DNA from: Kosakonia oryzendophytica
GTDB lineage: Bacteria > Pseudomonadota > Gammaproteobacteria > Enterobacterales > Enterobacteriaceae
Assembly: GCF_900094925.1 (NCBI RefSeq)
Contig: NZ_FMAY01000005.1
Coordinates: forward strand, 124,001 to 188,000
Reading direction: 5' to 3'
Length of the DNA: 64,000 bases
Shown piece after piece: positions 8,301-18,579 of this stretch. Positions within the stretch are counted from its first letter, which is position 1; each line of letters opens with the position of its first letter. Made by a program: the position numbers and the translations under genes. Below the pieces are notes generated by a model. It had not been told where the DNA came from. It made no database searches and saw only the letters and a program-made list of their open reading frames with translations.

Positions 8301-9290
8301 TCAGACCAGTGCGTTCGGGCAGGTTTCGCCGTCACGTAACTGGCGCAGGTTTTCCAGCGTCGTTTCGGAAATGCTGATCAGCGCTTCGGCGGTAAGGAAT
8401 GCCTGATGGCCGGTAAACAGCACGTTATGGCACGCCGACAGACGACGGAAAACGTCGTCCTGAATCACATCATTAGACTTATCTTCAAAGAACAGATCGC
8501 GCTCGTTTTCATACACGTCCATTCCCAGCGCGCCGATTTTCTGCGTTTTCAGCGCATCAATCGCCGCCTGCGAGTCAATCAAGCCGCCGCGGCTGGTGTT
8601 GATGATCATTACGCCATCTTTCATCTGCGCAAAGGCGGCGCGGTTAAGCAGATGGAAGTTTTCCGGCGTCAGCGGGCAGTGCAGGGAGATCACGTCCGCC
8701 TGGGAGAACAGGGTTTCCAGGTCGACATACTCGACGCCAAGCTCCAGCGCGGCTTCACTCGGGTACGGATCAAACGCCAGCAGCCGCATACCAAACCCTT
8801 TCAGAATGCGTAATGCGGCAACGCCGATCTTGCCCGTGCCAATCACGCCAGCGGTTTTGCCGTACATGGTAAAACCGGTCAGACCTTCAAGAGAGAAGTT
8901 AGCATCACGTGTGCGCTGATAGGCACGGTGAATACGGCGGTTCAGCGCCATCATCATGCCAATGGCATGTTCTGCAACGGCTTCCGGCGAGTAGGCGGGG
9001 ACACGCACTACCCGGAGGCCCAGTTCTTTGGCTGCCTCTAAATCGACATTATTAAAACCGGCGCAGCGCAGAGCGATAAACTTCACGCCGTGTTTCTTCA
9101 ACTCTTCTAACACCGGGCGGCTACCGTCATCGTTAACGAATATACAGACGCCATCGCTGCCGTTGGCCGTTTTCGCCGTCCTCTCGGTTAACAGAAAGTC
9201 GAAAAATTCAAGCTCGTAGCCATAATCTTTGTTAACATGCTGCAAATACTTTTTATCGTATTGCTTTGTGCTATATACCGCGAGTTTCAT
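8301..9290 (-). CDS. ldhA: Fermentative D-lactate dehydrogenase LdhA
   Basis: This 329-residue NAD-dependent D-2-hydroxyacid dehydrogenase has the same length as E. coli LdhA. It reduces pyruvate to D-lactate in mixed-acid fermentation. The Rossmann motif GTGKIG is near 152, the NTSRGGLID loop holds the catalytic Arg, ENERDLFF the Glu, and the general acid-base His lies in GHQAF (about 295). The N-terminus MKLAVYSTKQYDKKYL is diagnostic. The neighbouring PFOR gene and FnrS show a local cluster of anaerobic functions. Confidence 0.97.
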   Translation of the reverse strand: MKLAVYSTKQYDKKYLQHVNKDYGYELEFFDFLLTERTAKTANGSDGVCIFVNDDGSRPVLEELKKHGVKFIALRCAGFNNVDLEAAKELGLRVVRVPAYSPEAVAEHAIGMMMALNRRIHRAYQRTRDANFSLEGLTGFTMYGKTAGVIGTGKIGVAALRILKGFGMRLLAFDPYPSEAALELGVEYVDLETLFSQADVISLHCPLTPENFHLLNRAAFAQMKDGVMIINTSRGGLIDSQAAIDALKTQKIGALGMDVYENERDLFFEDKSNDVIQDDVFRRLSACHNVLFTGHQAFLTAEALISISETTLENLRQLRDGETCPNALV

Positions 9291-9424
9291 AAGACTTTCT
9301 CCAATGGTTTACTACCCTTATTATCACGTTTTAAAATTATTATGTAAACATTCAAATTTAATTGATAATGCCAGGTAGGGTTAATTTGCCTGAATTCAGT
9401 ATAACGGCTGAACCGGGGTCATCC

Positions 9425-9619
9425 TTAACGGAGATGTCTGAGTGAACTGCGCGCGCCCCAGCAGATGAAAAATGCAATAAACACGCTGATAAGCCAGGGG
9501 ATTTTCGAACCGTGGAAGTCCTGTTCACCGACATAACTGCCCAGACTGAAACAGGTAAAAACCGTGGCTCCGGCAAACCAACCACGAATCAGTGACGCTT
9601 TGGTAAACATAATCAACAT
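9425..9619 (-). CDS. Putative small two-helix membrane protein
   Basis: A 64-residue frame starting MLIMFTKASLIRGWFAG. Two hydrophobic stretches (about 14-31 and 43-57) are separated by a polar loop VGEQDFHGSKIP, and the C-terminus is basic (GARSSLRHLR), consistent with a small inner-membrane hairpin with both ends in the cytoplasm. I do not recognise a named family, and no strong ribosome site is seen (GGATGTTG before the second ATG is the best). It sits 134 bp upstream of ldhA on the same strand. Composition looks protein-like, but it could be spurious. Confidence 0.5.
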   Translation of the reverse strand: MLIMFTKASLIRGWFAGATVFTCFSLGSYVGEQDFHGSKIPWLISVFIAFFICWGARSSLRHLR

Positions 9620-9781
9620 CCATAAATAAATGAAACGTCGGCACTATCTGCTTGCGCTACTGAAAATGCAACAGTCAGCGTATTATTAAAGCAGACCGCT
9701 GCTTCAAAGGCCTGGCCAGACGTGCCACAATAACGGGCAGAATCGGCTTAATCATAGACAACATCAGGATATTCCCTGCCC

Positions 9782-12418
9782 ATGAAGGGTAAATACAAAG
9801 CCGCCATCGCACTGGTTTTATTGTTCATACTGCTGCCGTTAACGCTGCTGCTGACCCTTGCGTACTGGGTGCCGACACTTGCCGGCATCTGGCTACCCTC
9901 AGGGACGCGCATCGCGATGGAAACCAGCCCGCGACTGACCCGCCATGCCCTGAAAATCCCTGATTTGCGCTATCTGGTTGGTGACTGCCAGCTTGCACAG
10001 ATAAAAAATGCGGAGCTTACGCACCCCAGTCGCTGGCAACTCCACATTGCTTCGCTGGACATTGACAGCGCCTGTCTGAACGCACTGCCGGCCTCTGAAT
10101 CCTCTTCCGCACCCCGCACCCTCGCGCAGTGGCAATCGATGCTGCCTTATACCTGGCTGACTGTTGATCGCGTGACGCTGAGCCCGTGGCAGACGTGGCA
10201 AGGTAAGTTACAACTCGCTCTGACGCCCGCACTCCAGACGCTGAACTACACCGGGGATCGTGTGGAGGTCAGTGCACGCTTGCGTGGCCAGGCACTGACG
10301 GTGAAACGGCTGGCCGTGCGGTTGTTTGACGATCAACCCCCGTTGACGCTCGGCGGCGAGTTTACGCTGCCTGAGATCCCGCAGGGGGTGCCGGTCAATG
10401 GCCATATACAGAGCACGTTAACGCTGCCACAGCAGCCAGGGCTGGTGGATACCGATCTGGAGTGGCGAAATAATGAAGGGCAACTGGTGGTGATGGCGCG
10501 TGACGGCGGTGATCCGCTGCTGGATCTGCCCTGGCAATTGACCCGCCAGCAACTCACCATTAGCGATGGGCGATGGAACTGGCCCTATGAAGGGTTTCCG
10601 CTCAGCGGTCGTGTAGGTTTGAAGATCGAAAACTGGCAACAGGGGCTGGAGAATGCCCTGTTCAGCGGCAGGCTGAACGTACTCACGCAAGGCGATGCGG
10701 GCAAAGGCAATGCCGTTCTGACCATCGGGCCGGGCCGGTTGAGCATGGACAACAGCGAGATGCCGTTGCAATTAACCGGGGAAGCAAAGCAGGGCGATCT
10801 GGTGTTTTATGCGGTACTGCCCGCCCGGTTGAGCGGTGCGCTTGATGACCCACAGCTGGCGTTCACCCCTGGTGCACTGCTGCGCTCGCGCGGGCGCGTT
10901 ATTGACTCACTGAATATTGATGAAGTGCGCTGGCCGCTCGCGGGCGTAAAGCTGACACAGCGGGGTATTGACGGGCGTTTACAGGCCATCTTACGCGCCC
11001 ACGAAAATGCGATGGGCGACTTCCGGCTGCACCTGGACGGTCAGGCGCGAGATTTCTTGCCAGATGACGGTCTTTGGCGCTGGCGCTACTGGGGGGACGG
11101 GCATTTTACGCCAATGAATGCACGCTGGGATGTCACCGGGCACGGCGAGTGGAAGGATAACGCCATTACCCTGACCGCTCTGTCGACCGGTTTTGACCAG
11201 TTGCAATATGGGGGCATGCGCATGACTACGCCAAGACTGGCGTTGGATGCGCCTGTTCGCTGGATCCGTGATGCCGAAAACCCACAATTTGATGGCGCGC
11301 TGACGCTGGATGCCGGGCAAACCACCTTTAGCGGCGGTAGCGTGTTACCGCCGTCAAGGTTGAAGTTCCGCGTTGAAGGTACCGAGCCGACGCTGTTCCA
11401 GTTCAAAGGTGATCTTCGCGCCGATACCATCGGTCCGGTGCAGGTTAATGGACGCTGGGATGGCGAACGTCTGCGCGGGCAGGCGTGGTGGCCTCGTCAG
11501 TCATTGACGGTGTTTCAACCGTTGATCCCCCCGGACTGGAAAATGAAATTGCTCGATGGCGCTTTGAATGCGCAGGTGGCGTTCTCCGCCGCTGCTGGCC
11601 AGGGATTTGCTGCGGGCGGCCATGGTGTACTGAAAAGCGGCAGTGTATGGACGCCGGATAATGAGATACGCGGTGTCGATTTCGTGCTGCCGTTTCGCTA
11701 TCGCGACGCGACCTGGCAATTAGGCACACGCCGCCCGGTGTCGCTGCGTATCGGCGAAATTGTTAACCAGGTGACAGCGAAAAATTTCACTGCGGATTTG
11801 CAGGGCGCCTGGCCGTGGAGCGAAGGAAACCCGCTGATCTTAAGTGATGTCAGTGTCGATGCCCTCGGTGGCAAAATCACCATGCAGCAGTTGCGGATGC
11901 CGCAGCATGATCCAGCGCTGTTGCGCCTTAACCATATCTCCTCCAGTGAACTGATAAGCGCAGTGAATCCGAAACAGTTTGCTCTCTCCGGGCCGTTCGA
12001 CGGCGCGCTGCCGTTGTGGCTTGATAATCCGCAGTGGATTATCAAAGATGGCTGGTTGCATAATCCCGGTCCGATGACGCTGCGTATTGATAAAGACACG
12101 GCCGATGCGGTGGTCAATGACAATATGGCGGCGGGTGCGGCCATTAACTGGTTGCGTTATATGGAAATTTCCCGGTCGTGGACCAGGATAAACCTCGACA
12201 ACCTGGGCGTGTTAACCATGCAGGCCACCCTTGGTGGCACCAGTTTTGTCGAAGGGAAGAGCAGTACGGTAAATTTGAACTATACACATGAAGAGAACGT
12301 CTTCACCTTATGGCGTAGTTTACGTTTTGGCGACAATTTGCAGTCATGGCTTGAGCAAAATGCGGCGCTGCCTGAAGCCCGTTGCGCGAAGGGCGAAGTG
12401 TGTGAGGAAAGAAAATGA
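9782..12418 (+). CDS. ydbH: AsmA-like intermembrane lipid-transport protein YdbH
   Basis: An 878-residue protein closely matching E. coli YdbH (about 879). It has an N-terminal membrane anchor (AAIALVLLFILLPLTLLLTLAYWV) and a long periplasmic repeating-beta-groove body; the C-terminal DUF748-like region contains the conserved stretch DNMAAGAAINWLRYMEISRS. YdbH, TamB and YhdP are partly redundant AsmA-like bridges thought to carry phospholipids to the outer membrane. ynbE overlaps its stop codon (ATGA), which fits the reported YdbH-YnbE complex. It is divergent from the ldhA side. Confidence 0.96.
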   Translation: MKGKYKAAIALVLLFILLPLTLLLTLAYWVPTLAGIWLPSGTRIAMETSPRLTRHALKIPDLRYLVGDCQLAQIKNAELTHPSRWQLHIASLDIDSACLNALPASESSSAPRTLAQWQSMLPYTWLTVDRVTLSPWQTWQGKLQLALTPALQTLNYTGDRVEVSARLRGQALTVKRLAVRLFDDQPPLTLGGEFTLPEIPQGVPVNGHIQSTLTLPQQPGLVDTDLEWRNNEGQLVVMARDGGDPLLDLPWQLTRQQLTISDGRWNWPYEGFPLSGRVGLKIENWQQGLENALFSGRLNVLTQGDAGKGNAVLTIGPGRLSMDNSEMPLQLTGEAKQGDLVFYAVLPARLSGALDDPQLAFTPGALLRSRGRVIDSLNIDEVRWPLAGVKLTQRGIDGRLQAILRAHENAMGDFRLHLDGQARDFLPDDGLWRWRYWGDGHFTPMNARWDVTGHGEWKDNAITLTALSTGFDQLQYGGMRMTTPRLALDAPVRWIRDAENPQFDGALTLDAGQTTFSGGSVLPPSRLKFRVEGTEPTLFQFKGDLRADTIGPVQVNGRWDGERLRGQAWWPRQSLTVFQPLIPPDWKMKLLDGALNAQVAFSAAAGQGFAAGGHGVLKSGSVWTPDNEIRGVDFVLPFRYRDATWQLGTRRPVSLRIGEIVNQVTAKNFTADLQGAWPWSEGNPLILSDVSVDALGGKITMQQLRMPQHDPALLRLNHISSSELISAVNPKQFALSGPFDGALPLWLDNPQWIIKDGWLHNPGPMTLRIDKDTADAVVNDNMAAGAAINWLRYMEISRSWTRINLDNLGVLTMQATLGGTSFVEGKSSTVNLNYTHEENVFTLWRSLRFGDNLQSWLEQNAALPEARCAKGEVCEERK

Positions 12419-12606
12419 AAACCCTGATAGCCGTGCCGGGCGTTCTGCTGGCGATGCTGCTTTCTGGCTGTACGCCGCGCATAGAAGTCGCGGCACCGAA
12501 AGAGCCAATCACCATCAATATGAATGTGAAGATCGAACATGAAATCCACATCAAAGTGGATAAAGACGTTGAAACCCTGCTGAAATCACGCAGCGATCTG
12601 TTCTGA
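12415..12606 (+). CDS. ynbE: Outer-membrane lipoprotein YnbE
   Basis: A 63-residue lipoprotein with signal MKTLIAVPGVLLAMLLSGC (lipobox LSGC, Cys19), followed by TPRIEVAAPKEPITINMNV and ending SRSDLF, nearly identical to E. coli YnbE. Its start overlaps the ydbH stop by four bases, giving translational coupling. YnbE is proposed to form a beta-strand stack that extends the YdbH groove to the outer membrane, which explains the fixed gene order ydbH-ynbE-ydbL. Confidence 0.95.
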   Translation: MKTLIAVPGVLLAMLLSGCTPRIEVAAPKEPITINMNVKIEHEIHIKVDKDVETLLKSRSDLF

Positions 12607-12610
12607 GGCC

Positions 12611-12937
12611 ATGATGAAAAAAAGAGTCGTAATGGCATTACTGGCTATGAGCTTGCTCAGTACAACCGCACAGGCGCTGACCCTTGAGGAAGCCCGCACA
12701 CAGGGGCGGGTGGGTGAAACGCTTACTGGCTATGTAGCGGCCATCAGCAAAGATAAAGAGACGCTGGCGCTGGTTGACCGGATCAACAAAGCGCGGACGG
12801 AAAGCTACCAGCAACTGGCGGATCGCAACAACATTCCGGTCGATGATGTGGCAAAAATGGCCGGGCAGAAACTGGTTGAGCGTGCCAAACCCGGTGATTA
12901 TGTCCAGGGCATTAACGGTAAGTGGTTGAAGAAGTAG
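12611..12937 (+). CDS. ydbL: Periplasmic DUF1318 protein YdbL
   Basis: A 108-residue secreted protein with a Sec signal ending TTAQA-L (about residues 1-22) and a DUF1318 body starting LTLEEARTQGRVGE and ending GDYVQGINGKWLKK, matching E. coli YdbL. It follows ynbE by four bases. YdbL has been proposed to act as a chaperone modulating YdbH-YnbE assembly. Start could be 12611 or 12614 (MMKK); the signal peptide works either way. Confidence 0.94.
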   Translation: MMKKRVVMALLAMSLLSTTAQALTLEEARTQGRVGETLTGYVAAISKDKETLALVDRINKARTESYQQLADRNNIPVDDVAKMAGQKLVERAKPGDYVQGINGKWLKK

Positions 12938-13096
12938 TCAGAGGTATCGACCCTATAATGCACCGTTATTGACGTGTACCCTGCGCTGGCGGGGAACGGT
13001 GCGCTTTGCGCAGTCGCCGCAGTTTGATGCCATACTGGAAAGCATTCGCGCGGTAGCGAAAGCGTCGATGGCGTGGGAGATGGAATGTCGGGGAGA

Positions 13097-13122
13097 TCCC
13101 TCCCACCGGGGGGTGAGAGGGA
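13097..13122 (-). terminator. Hairpin directly downstream of azoR
   Basis: Read on the minus strand, TCCCTCTCACC, loop CCCC and GGTGGGAGGGA form an 11-bp stem with one G-T wobble, starting 6 bases after the azoR stop. On the plus strand the wobble becomes a C-A mismatch, so it is better suited to azoR. It has no T-tract, so it may act mainly as a 3' barrier. Confidence 0.45.
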
Positions 13123-13128
13123 GAAATA

Positions 13129-13830
<702 letters not shown>

Positions 13831-13934
13831 CTATGTTCAAATTTCTTGAACAAGAAAAGGCATGCCGCGATGTGGTATTCTATCGTGACTAAAATCTTAA
13901 GATGTTTACCGGCAGTGCTCTGCCCAATAACGCC

Positions 13935-16900
13935 ATGACAGAACAAAATAAAGTAACGATTACCGATCTCCACCATCAACTCGATACGCTGATGCTGCGT
14001 GACAGGCAGCGCTTCGCCCGTCGGCTCCAGGGCAGTAAGAAAGTTAAAAATCCTGAATCTCAGCAAGCGCTGTTCCGCCAGATAGCCGGGGAGATGGCCG
14101 AGGCGGCAGGGAAAGTCCTGCTGCGCGAAGCAGCGCGCCCGGTCATTGACTATCCTGACAATTTACCGGTCAGCCAGAAGAAGCAGACCATCCTCGAAGC
14201 GGTACGTGACAACCAGGTGGTGATTGTCGCTGGGGAAACCGGTTCCGGTAAGACCACGCAGTTGCCGAAAATTTGTATGGAGCTGGGGCGCGGAATTAAG
14301 GGGCTGATTGGCCATACGCAGCCGCGCCGTCTGGCGGCGCGCACCGTAGCAAACCGTATTGCCGAAGAGCTGAAAACCGAGCCGGGCGGTTGCATCGGTT
14401 ATAAAGTGCGCTTTAGCGATCACGTCAGCGATAACACCCTGGTCAAGCTGATGACGGACGGGATTTTGCTGGCAGAAATCCAGCAGGATCGCCTGCTGAT
14501 GCAGTACGACACCATCATTATTGATGAAGCGCACGAACGCAGCCTGAATATCGACTTCCTGCTGGGTTACCTGCGTGAACTGTTGCCACGCCGTCCCGAC
14601 CTGAAAGTGATCATCACGTCGGCGACCATCGATCCGGAGCGCTTTTCTCGCCATTTCAATAATGCGCCCATCATTGAAGTGTCCGGTCGCACTTATCCGG
14701 TCGAAGTCCGTTACCGCCCGATTGTCGAAGACGCGGACGACACGGAACGCGATCAGTTACAGGCGATTTTCGACGCTGTAGATGAATTGGGGCGCGAAAG
14801 CGCGGGCGACATTCTGATTTTCATGAGCGGTGAGCGTGAAATCCGTGATACCGCCGATGCACTCAGTAAGCGTGATTTGCGCCATACGGAAATCCTGCCG
14901 CTCTATGCGCGGTTGTCCAACAGCGAACAGAACCGGGTATTCCAGCCGCACAGTGGTCGACGCATTGTGCTGGCAACCAACGTGGCGGAAACATCGCTCA
15001 CCGTACCGGGCATTAAATATGTGATCGATCCCGGAACGGCGCGTATCAGTCGTTACAGCTACCGAACGAAAGTGCAGCGTCTGCCCATCGAGCCGGTGTC
15101 ACAGGCCTCTGCCAATCAGCGTAAAGGTCGTTGCGGCCGTGTATCGGAAGGGATCTGTATTCGTCTCTATTCCGAAGATGATTTCCTGTCGCGCCCGGCA
15201 TTTACCGACCCGGAAATTCTGCGCACTAACCTTGCTTCGGTCATTTTGCAGATGACCGCGCTGGGGCTGGGCGACATTGCCGCCTTCCCGTTTGTGGAAG
15301 CGCCGGACAAACGCAATATCCAGGATGGGGTTCGTCTGCTGGAAGAGCTGGGTGCCATCACCACTGATGAGCAGCAGCTGGCCTATAAACTGACGCCGAT
15401 GGGGCGCCAGTTGTCGCAGTTGCCGGTGGATCCGCGTCTGGCGCGTATGGTGCTGGAGGCGCAAAAACACGGTTGCGTGCGTGAAGCAATGATCATTACC
15501 TCTGCGCTGTCGATTCAGGATCCGCGAGAGCGTCCGCTGGATAAAAAGCAGGCGTCAGATGAGAAACACCAGCGCTTCCACGATAAAGAGTCCGATTTCC
15601 TCGCGTTTGTGAATTTGTGGAACTACCTCGGCGAGCAGCAAAAAGCGCTCTCTTCGAATCAGTTCCGCCGCCAGTGCCGGGTCGATTATCTTAACTACCT
15701 GCGCGTGCGCGAATGGCAGGATATCTACACCCAACTACGTCAGGTGGTGAAAGAGCTGGGAATACCGGTGAACAGCGAACCGGCGGAGTACCGTGAAATC
15801 CATATCGCCTTGTTGACTGGTTTGTTGTCGCACATTGGTATGAAAGATGCCGACAAGCAGGAGTTCACCGGTGCGCGTAACGCGCGTTTTTCTATCTTCC
15901 CGGGCTCCGGATTATTCAAAAAGCCGCCAAAATGGACGATGGTCGCAGAGCTGGTGGAAACCAGTCGTCTGTGGGGGCGCATTGCCGCGCGTATCGATCC
16001 GGAGTGGGTTGAACCGGTGGCGCAGCATCTTATCAAGCGTGCCTACAGTGAACCGCACTGGGAGCGGGCGCAGGGCGCCGTGATGGCCACGGAGAAAGTG
16101 ACTGTCTACGGTTTGCCCATTGTTGCTGCGCGCAAGATCAACTACAGCCAGATCGATGCGGCGCTGTGTCGCGAGTTGTTTATCCGCCACGCGCTGGTTG
16201 AAGGCGACTGGCAAACCCGCCATGCGTTCTTCCGCGACAACCTGAAACTGCGTGCGGAAGTGGAAGAGCTGGAGCACAAATCCCGCCGCCGTGACATTCT
16301 GGTGGACGACGAAACGCTGTTTGAGTTTTACGATCAGCGCATCAGCCATGAGGTGATTTCCGCCCGTCATTTTGACAGTTGGTGGAAAAAAGCCAGCCGT
16401 GAGACGCCGGACCTGCTCAACTTTGAGAAGAGCATGCTGATCAAAGAAGGCGCGGAGAGCGTCAGCAAGCTGGATTACCCCAACTTCTGGCATCAGGGCA
16501 ACCTGAAACTGCGCCTCAGCTACCAGTTTGAACCGGGTGCGGACGCCGACGGCGTGACGGTGCATATTCCCTTGCCGCTGCTTAACCAGGTGGAAGAGAG
16601 CGGGTTTGAATGGCAGATCCCCGGCTTGCGTCGTGAACTGGTCATTGCGCTGATCAAATCATTACCGAAGCCGACGCGGCGAAATTTTGTGCCGGCACCC
16701 AACTACGCCGAGGCGTTTCTCGGGCGGGTTACGCCGCTGGAACTGCCGTTGCTGGATGCCCTGGAACGTGAACTACGCCGCATGACCGGCGTTACCGTTG
16801 ATCGCGACGACTGGCATTGGGATCAGGTGCCTGAGCACCTGAAAATCACATTCCGTGTGGTGGATGACAAAAACAAAAAGCTGCTTGAAGGGCGTTCGCT

Positions 16901-17837
16901 GGCTGAACTGAAAGAGAGCCTGAAAGGCAAAGTGCAGGAGACACTATCCGCCGTTGCTGATGACGGTATCGAACAGAGCGGGCTGCATATCTGGAGCTTT
17001 GGCACGCTGGCGGAAAGCTACGAGCAGAAGCGCGGCAACTATAAGGTCAAAGCCTGGCCCGCGCTGGTGGATGAACGCGACAGTGTGGCCATCAAGTTGT
17101 TTGATAACCCGCAGGAGCAGCAACAGGCGATGTGGCGCGGTATCCGCCGTTTGCTGCTGCTGAACATTCCTTCACCCATTAAGTATCTGCACGAAAAACT
17201 GCCCAATAAAGCCAAACTGGGGCTCTACTTTAACCCGTACGGCAAAGTGCTGGATCTGATTGATGACTGTATCTCCTGCGGTGTAGATAAGTTGATTGAT
17301 GATGCGGGCGGCCCGGTGTGGACGGAGGAGAACTTCGCAGCGCTGCACGAGAAAGTTCGCGCAGAGCTGAATGACACCGTGGTGGAGATCGCTAAACAGG
17401 TCGAGCAGATCCTGACGACGGTTTTTAACATCAATAAGCGGCTGAAAGGGCGCGTGGACATGACGATGGCGCTGGGGCTGTCTGACATCAAAGCGCAGAT
17501 GAGCGGGCTGGTGTACCGCGGATTTGTCACCGGGAATGGTTTCCGCCGCCTGGGTGATACGCTGCGTTATTTGCAGGCTATTGAGAAACGCCTGGAGAAA
17601 CTGGCGGTTGATCCGCACCGCGATCGTGCGCAGATGTTGAAAGTCGAGCAGACGCAGCAGGCATGGCAGCAGTGGCTGAATAAGCTCCCGCCAGCACGAC
17701 GTGAAGAGGAAGACGTCAAAGCGATCCGTTGGATGATCGAAGAGTTGCGCGTCAGCTATTTTGCGCAGCAACTTGGTACGCCGTATCCCATCTCCGATAA
17801 GCGTATTTTGCAGGCGATGGAGCAAATCAGCGGATAG
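13935..17837 (+). CDS. hrpA: ATP-dependent RNA helicase HrpA
   Basis: This 1300-residue DEAH-box helicase equals E. coli HrpA in length. Walker A GETGSGKT is near residue 101, DEAH near 197, SAT follows, and the helicase core is followed by HA2, OB-fold and the long HrpA-specific C-terminal region ending ILQAMEQISG. HrpA rescues stalled or collided ribosomes and affects mRNA processing. I chose ATG 13935 (MTEQNKVTITDLHHQ), which matches the E. coli N-terminus; the frame from 13902 adds 11 non-conserved residues. The ribosome site is weak. Confidence 0.96.
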   Translation: MTEQNKVTITDLHHQLDTLMLRDRQRFARRLQGSKKVKNPESQQALFRQIAGEMAEAAGKVLLREAARPVIDYPDNLPVSQKKQTILEAVRDNQVVIVAGETGSGKTTQLPKICMELGRGIKGLIGHTQPRRLAARTVANRIAEELKTEPGGCIGYKVRFSDHVSDNTLVKLMTDGILLAEIQQDRLLMQYDTIIIDEAHERSLNIDFLLGYLRELLPRRPDLKVIITSATIDPERFSRHFNNAPIIEVSGRTYPVEVRYRPIVEDADDTERDQLQAIFDAVDELGRESAGDILIFMSGEREIRDTADALSKRDLRHTEILPLYARLSNSEQNRVFQPHSGRRIVLATNVAETSLTVPGIKYVIDPGTARISRYSYRTKVQRLPIEPVSQASANQRKGRCGRVSEGICIRLYSEDDFLSRPAFTDPEILRTNLASVILQMTALGLGDIAAFPFVEAPDKRNIQDGVRLLEELGAITTDEQQLAYKLTPMGRQLSQLPVDPRLARMVLEAQKHGCVREAMIITSALSIQDPRERPLDKKQASDEKHQRFHDKESDFLAFVNLWNYLGEQQKALSSNQFRRQCRVDYLNYLRVREWQDIYTQLRQVVKELGIPVNSEPAEYREIHIALLTGLLSHIGMKDADKQEFTGARNARFSIFPGSGLFKKPPKWTMVAELVETSRLWGRIAARIDPEWVEPVAQHLIKRAYSEPHWERAQGAVMATEKVTVYGLPIVAARKINYSQIDAALCRELFIRHALVEGDWQTRHAFFRDNLKLRAEVEELEHKSRRRDILVDDETLFEFYDQRISHEVISARHFDSWWKKASRETPDLLNFEKSMLIKEGAESVSKLDYPNFWHQGNLKLRLSYQFEPGADADGVTVHIPLPLLNQVEESGFEWQIPGLRRELVIALIKSLPKPTRRNFVPAPNYAEAFLGRVTPLELPLLDALERELRRMTGVTVDRDDWHWDQVPEHLKITFRVVDDKNKKLLEGRSLAELKESLKGKVQETLSAVADDGIEQSGLHIWSFGTLAESYEQKRGNYKVKAWPALVDERDSVAIKLFDNPQEQQQAMWRGIRRLLLLNIPSPIKYLHEKLPNKAKLGLYFNPYGKVLDLIDDCISCGVDKLIDDAGGPVWTEENFAALHEKVRAELNDTVVEIAKQVEQILTTVFNINKRLKGRVDMTMALGLSDIKAQMSGLVYRGFVTGNGFRRLGDTLRYLQAIEKRLEKLAVDPHRDRAQMLKVEQTQQAWQQWLNKLPPARREEEDVKAIRWMIEELRVSYFAQQLGTPYPISDKRILQAMEQISG

Positions 17838-17856
17838 CGACGCTCTGTTTTCCCTG

Positions 17857-17895
17857 GCCGGATGCGGTATCTGCCGCTATCCGGCGTTATTTTTT
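17857..17895 (+). terminator. REP-like hairpin acting as hrpA terminator
   Basis: GCCGGAT-GCGG (17857-17867) pairs with CCGC-T-ATCCGGC (17874-17885) with a one-base bulge, followed by TTATTTTTT (17887-17895). The arm sequence is that of enterobacterial REP elements, and the T-run makes it a good intrinsic terminator. Its last T is the first base of the convergent O-methyltransferase stop codon. Confidence 0.8.
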
Positions 17896-18554
17896 CAGGC
17901 GTTGACCCATGCCAGAGTAAAGCCATCCCAGCCTTTAACGCCCACCGTTTGCATGGCGGTGGCGGTCAACCGTGGCTCTGCGCCCATCATCTCAATAAAG
18001 GTTCGTACGCCCTGTACGCTGGCATCGGTGGTCACCGGGTTGGTGACTTCACCGTTGCGCACCACATTATCGCCAATAATCAGCGTACCCGGATGGGCAT
18101 AGTGCAGTGCCCATTTGAGGTAATTCGGGTTATTGGGTTTATCCGCATCGATAAACACCAGATCAAACGGTGGGTGGTCGCCGAGATTTTCCAGCGTATG
18201 CAATGCCGGACCTTCTGCGACGGTGACCCGGTCCGCCACACCGGCGAAATGCAGGTTTTCCCTGGCGATGGCGGCATGTAACGGATTGGCTTCCAGTGTT
18301 AACAATTCACCGCCAACGGGCAACTCTCGCGCCATCCACACGGTGCTGTAACCGCCCAGTGTGCCAATTTCCAGTATGCGTTTTGCCTGCACCATACGTA
18401 CAAACAGTGCCAGTAGCTGCCCCTGCACCGGCGAAACATCGATGCCAGGGAGACCGGCGCGCCGGTTGTTCGCCAGTACCTGCGCCAGAACCTCATCCTC
18501 TGCAATTAACTGTTTTTCTAAGTATTCATCAACCATGGACCACTTTTGCTGCAT
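17895..18554 (-). CDS. SAM-dependent O-methyltransferase (COMT/CCoAOMT-like)
   Basis: A 219-residue class I methyltransferase of the COG4122 type. The SAM-binding motif RILEIGTLGGYSTVWMA (about 59-75) is followed by the acidic LTLEAN and the metal-site segment DLVFIDADKPNN, then GTLIIGDNVVRNG; Asp-Asp-Asn metal ligands are typical of catechol/caffeoyl-CoA O-methyltransferases. The substrate is unknown, likely a diphenol. It starts 25 bp after the outer-membrane channel gene with GAGG 8 bases before ATG, so it is the last gene of the pump operon. The pairing suggests modification of an exported or detoxified aromatic. Confidence 0.85.
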   Translation of the reverse strand: MQQKWSMVDEYLEKQLIAEDEVLAQVLANNRRAGLPGIDVSPVQGQLLALFVRMVQAKRILEIGTLGGYSTVWMARELPVGGELLTLEANPLHAAIARENLHFAGVADRVTVAEGPALHTLENLGDHPPFDLVFIDADKPNNPNYLKWALHYAHPGTLIIGDNVVRNGEVTNPVTTDASVQGVRTFIEMMGAEPRLTATAMQTVGVKGWDGFTLAWVNA

Positions 18555-18579
18555 AGCATTACCTCTGGTGTTTGATAAC

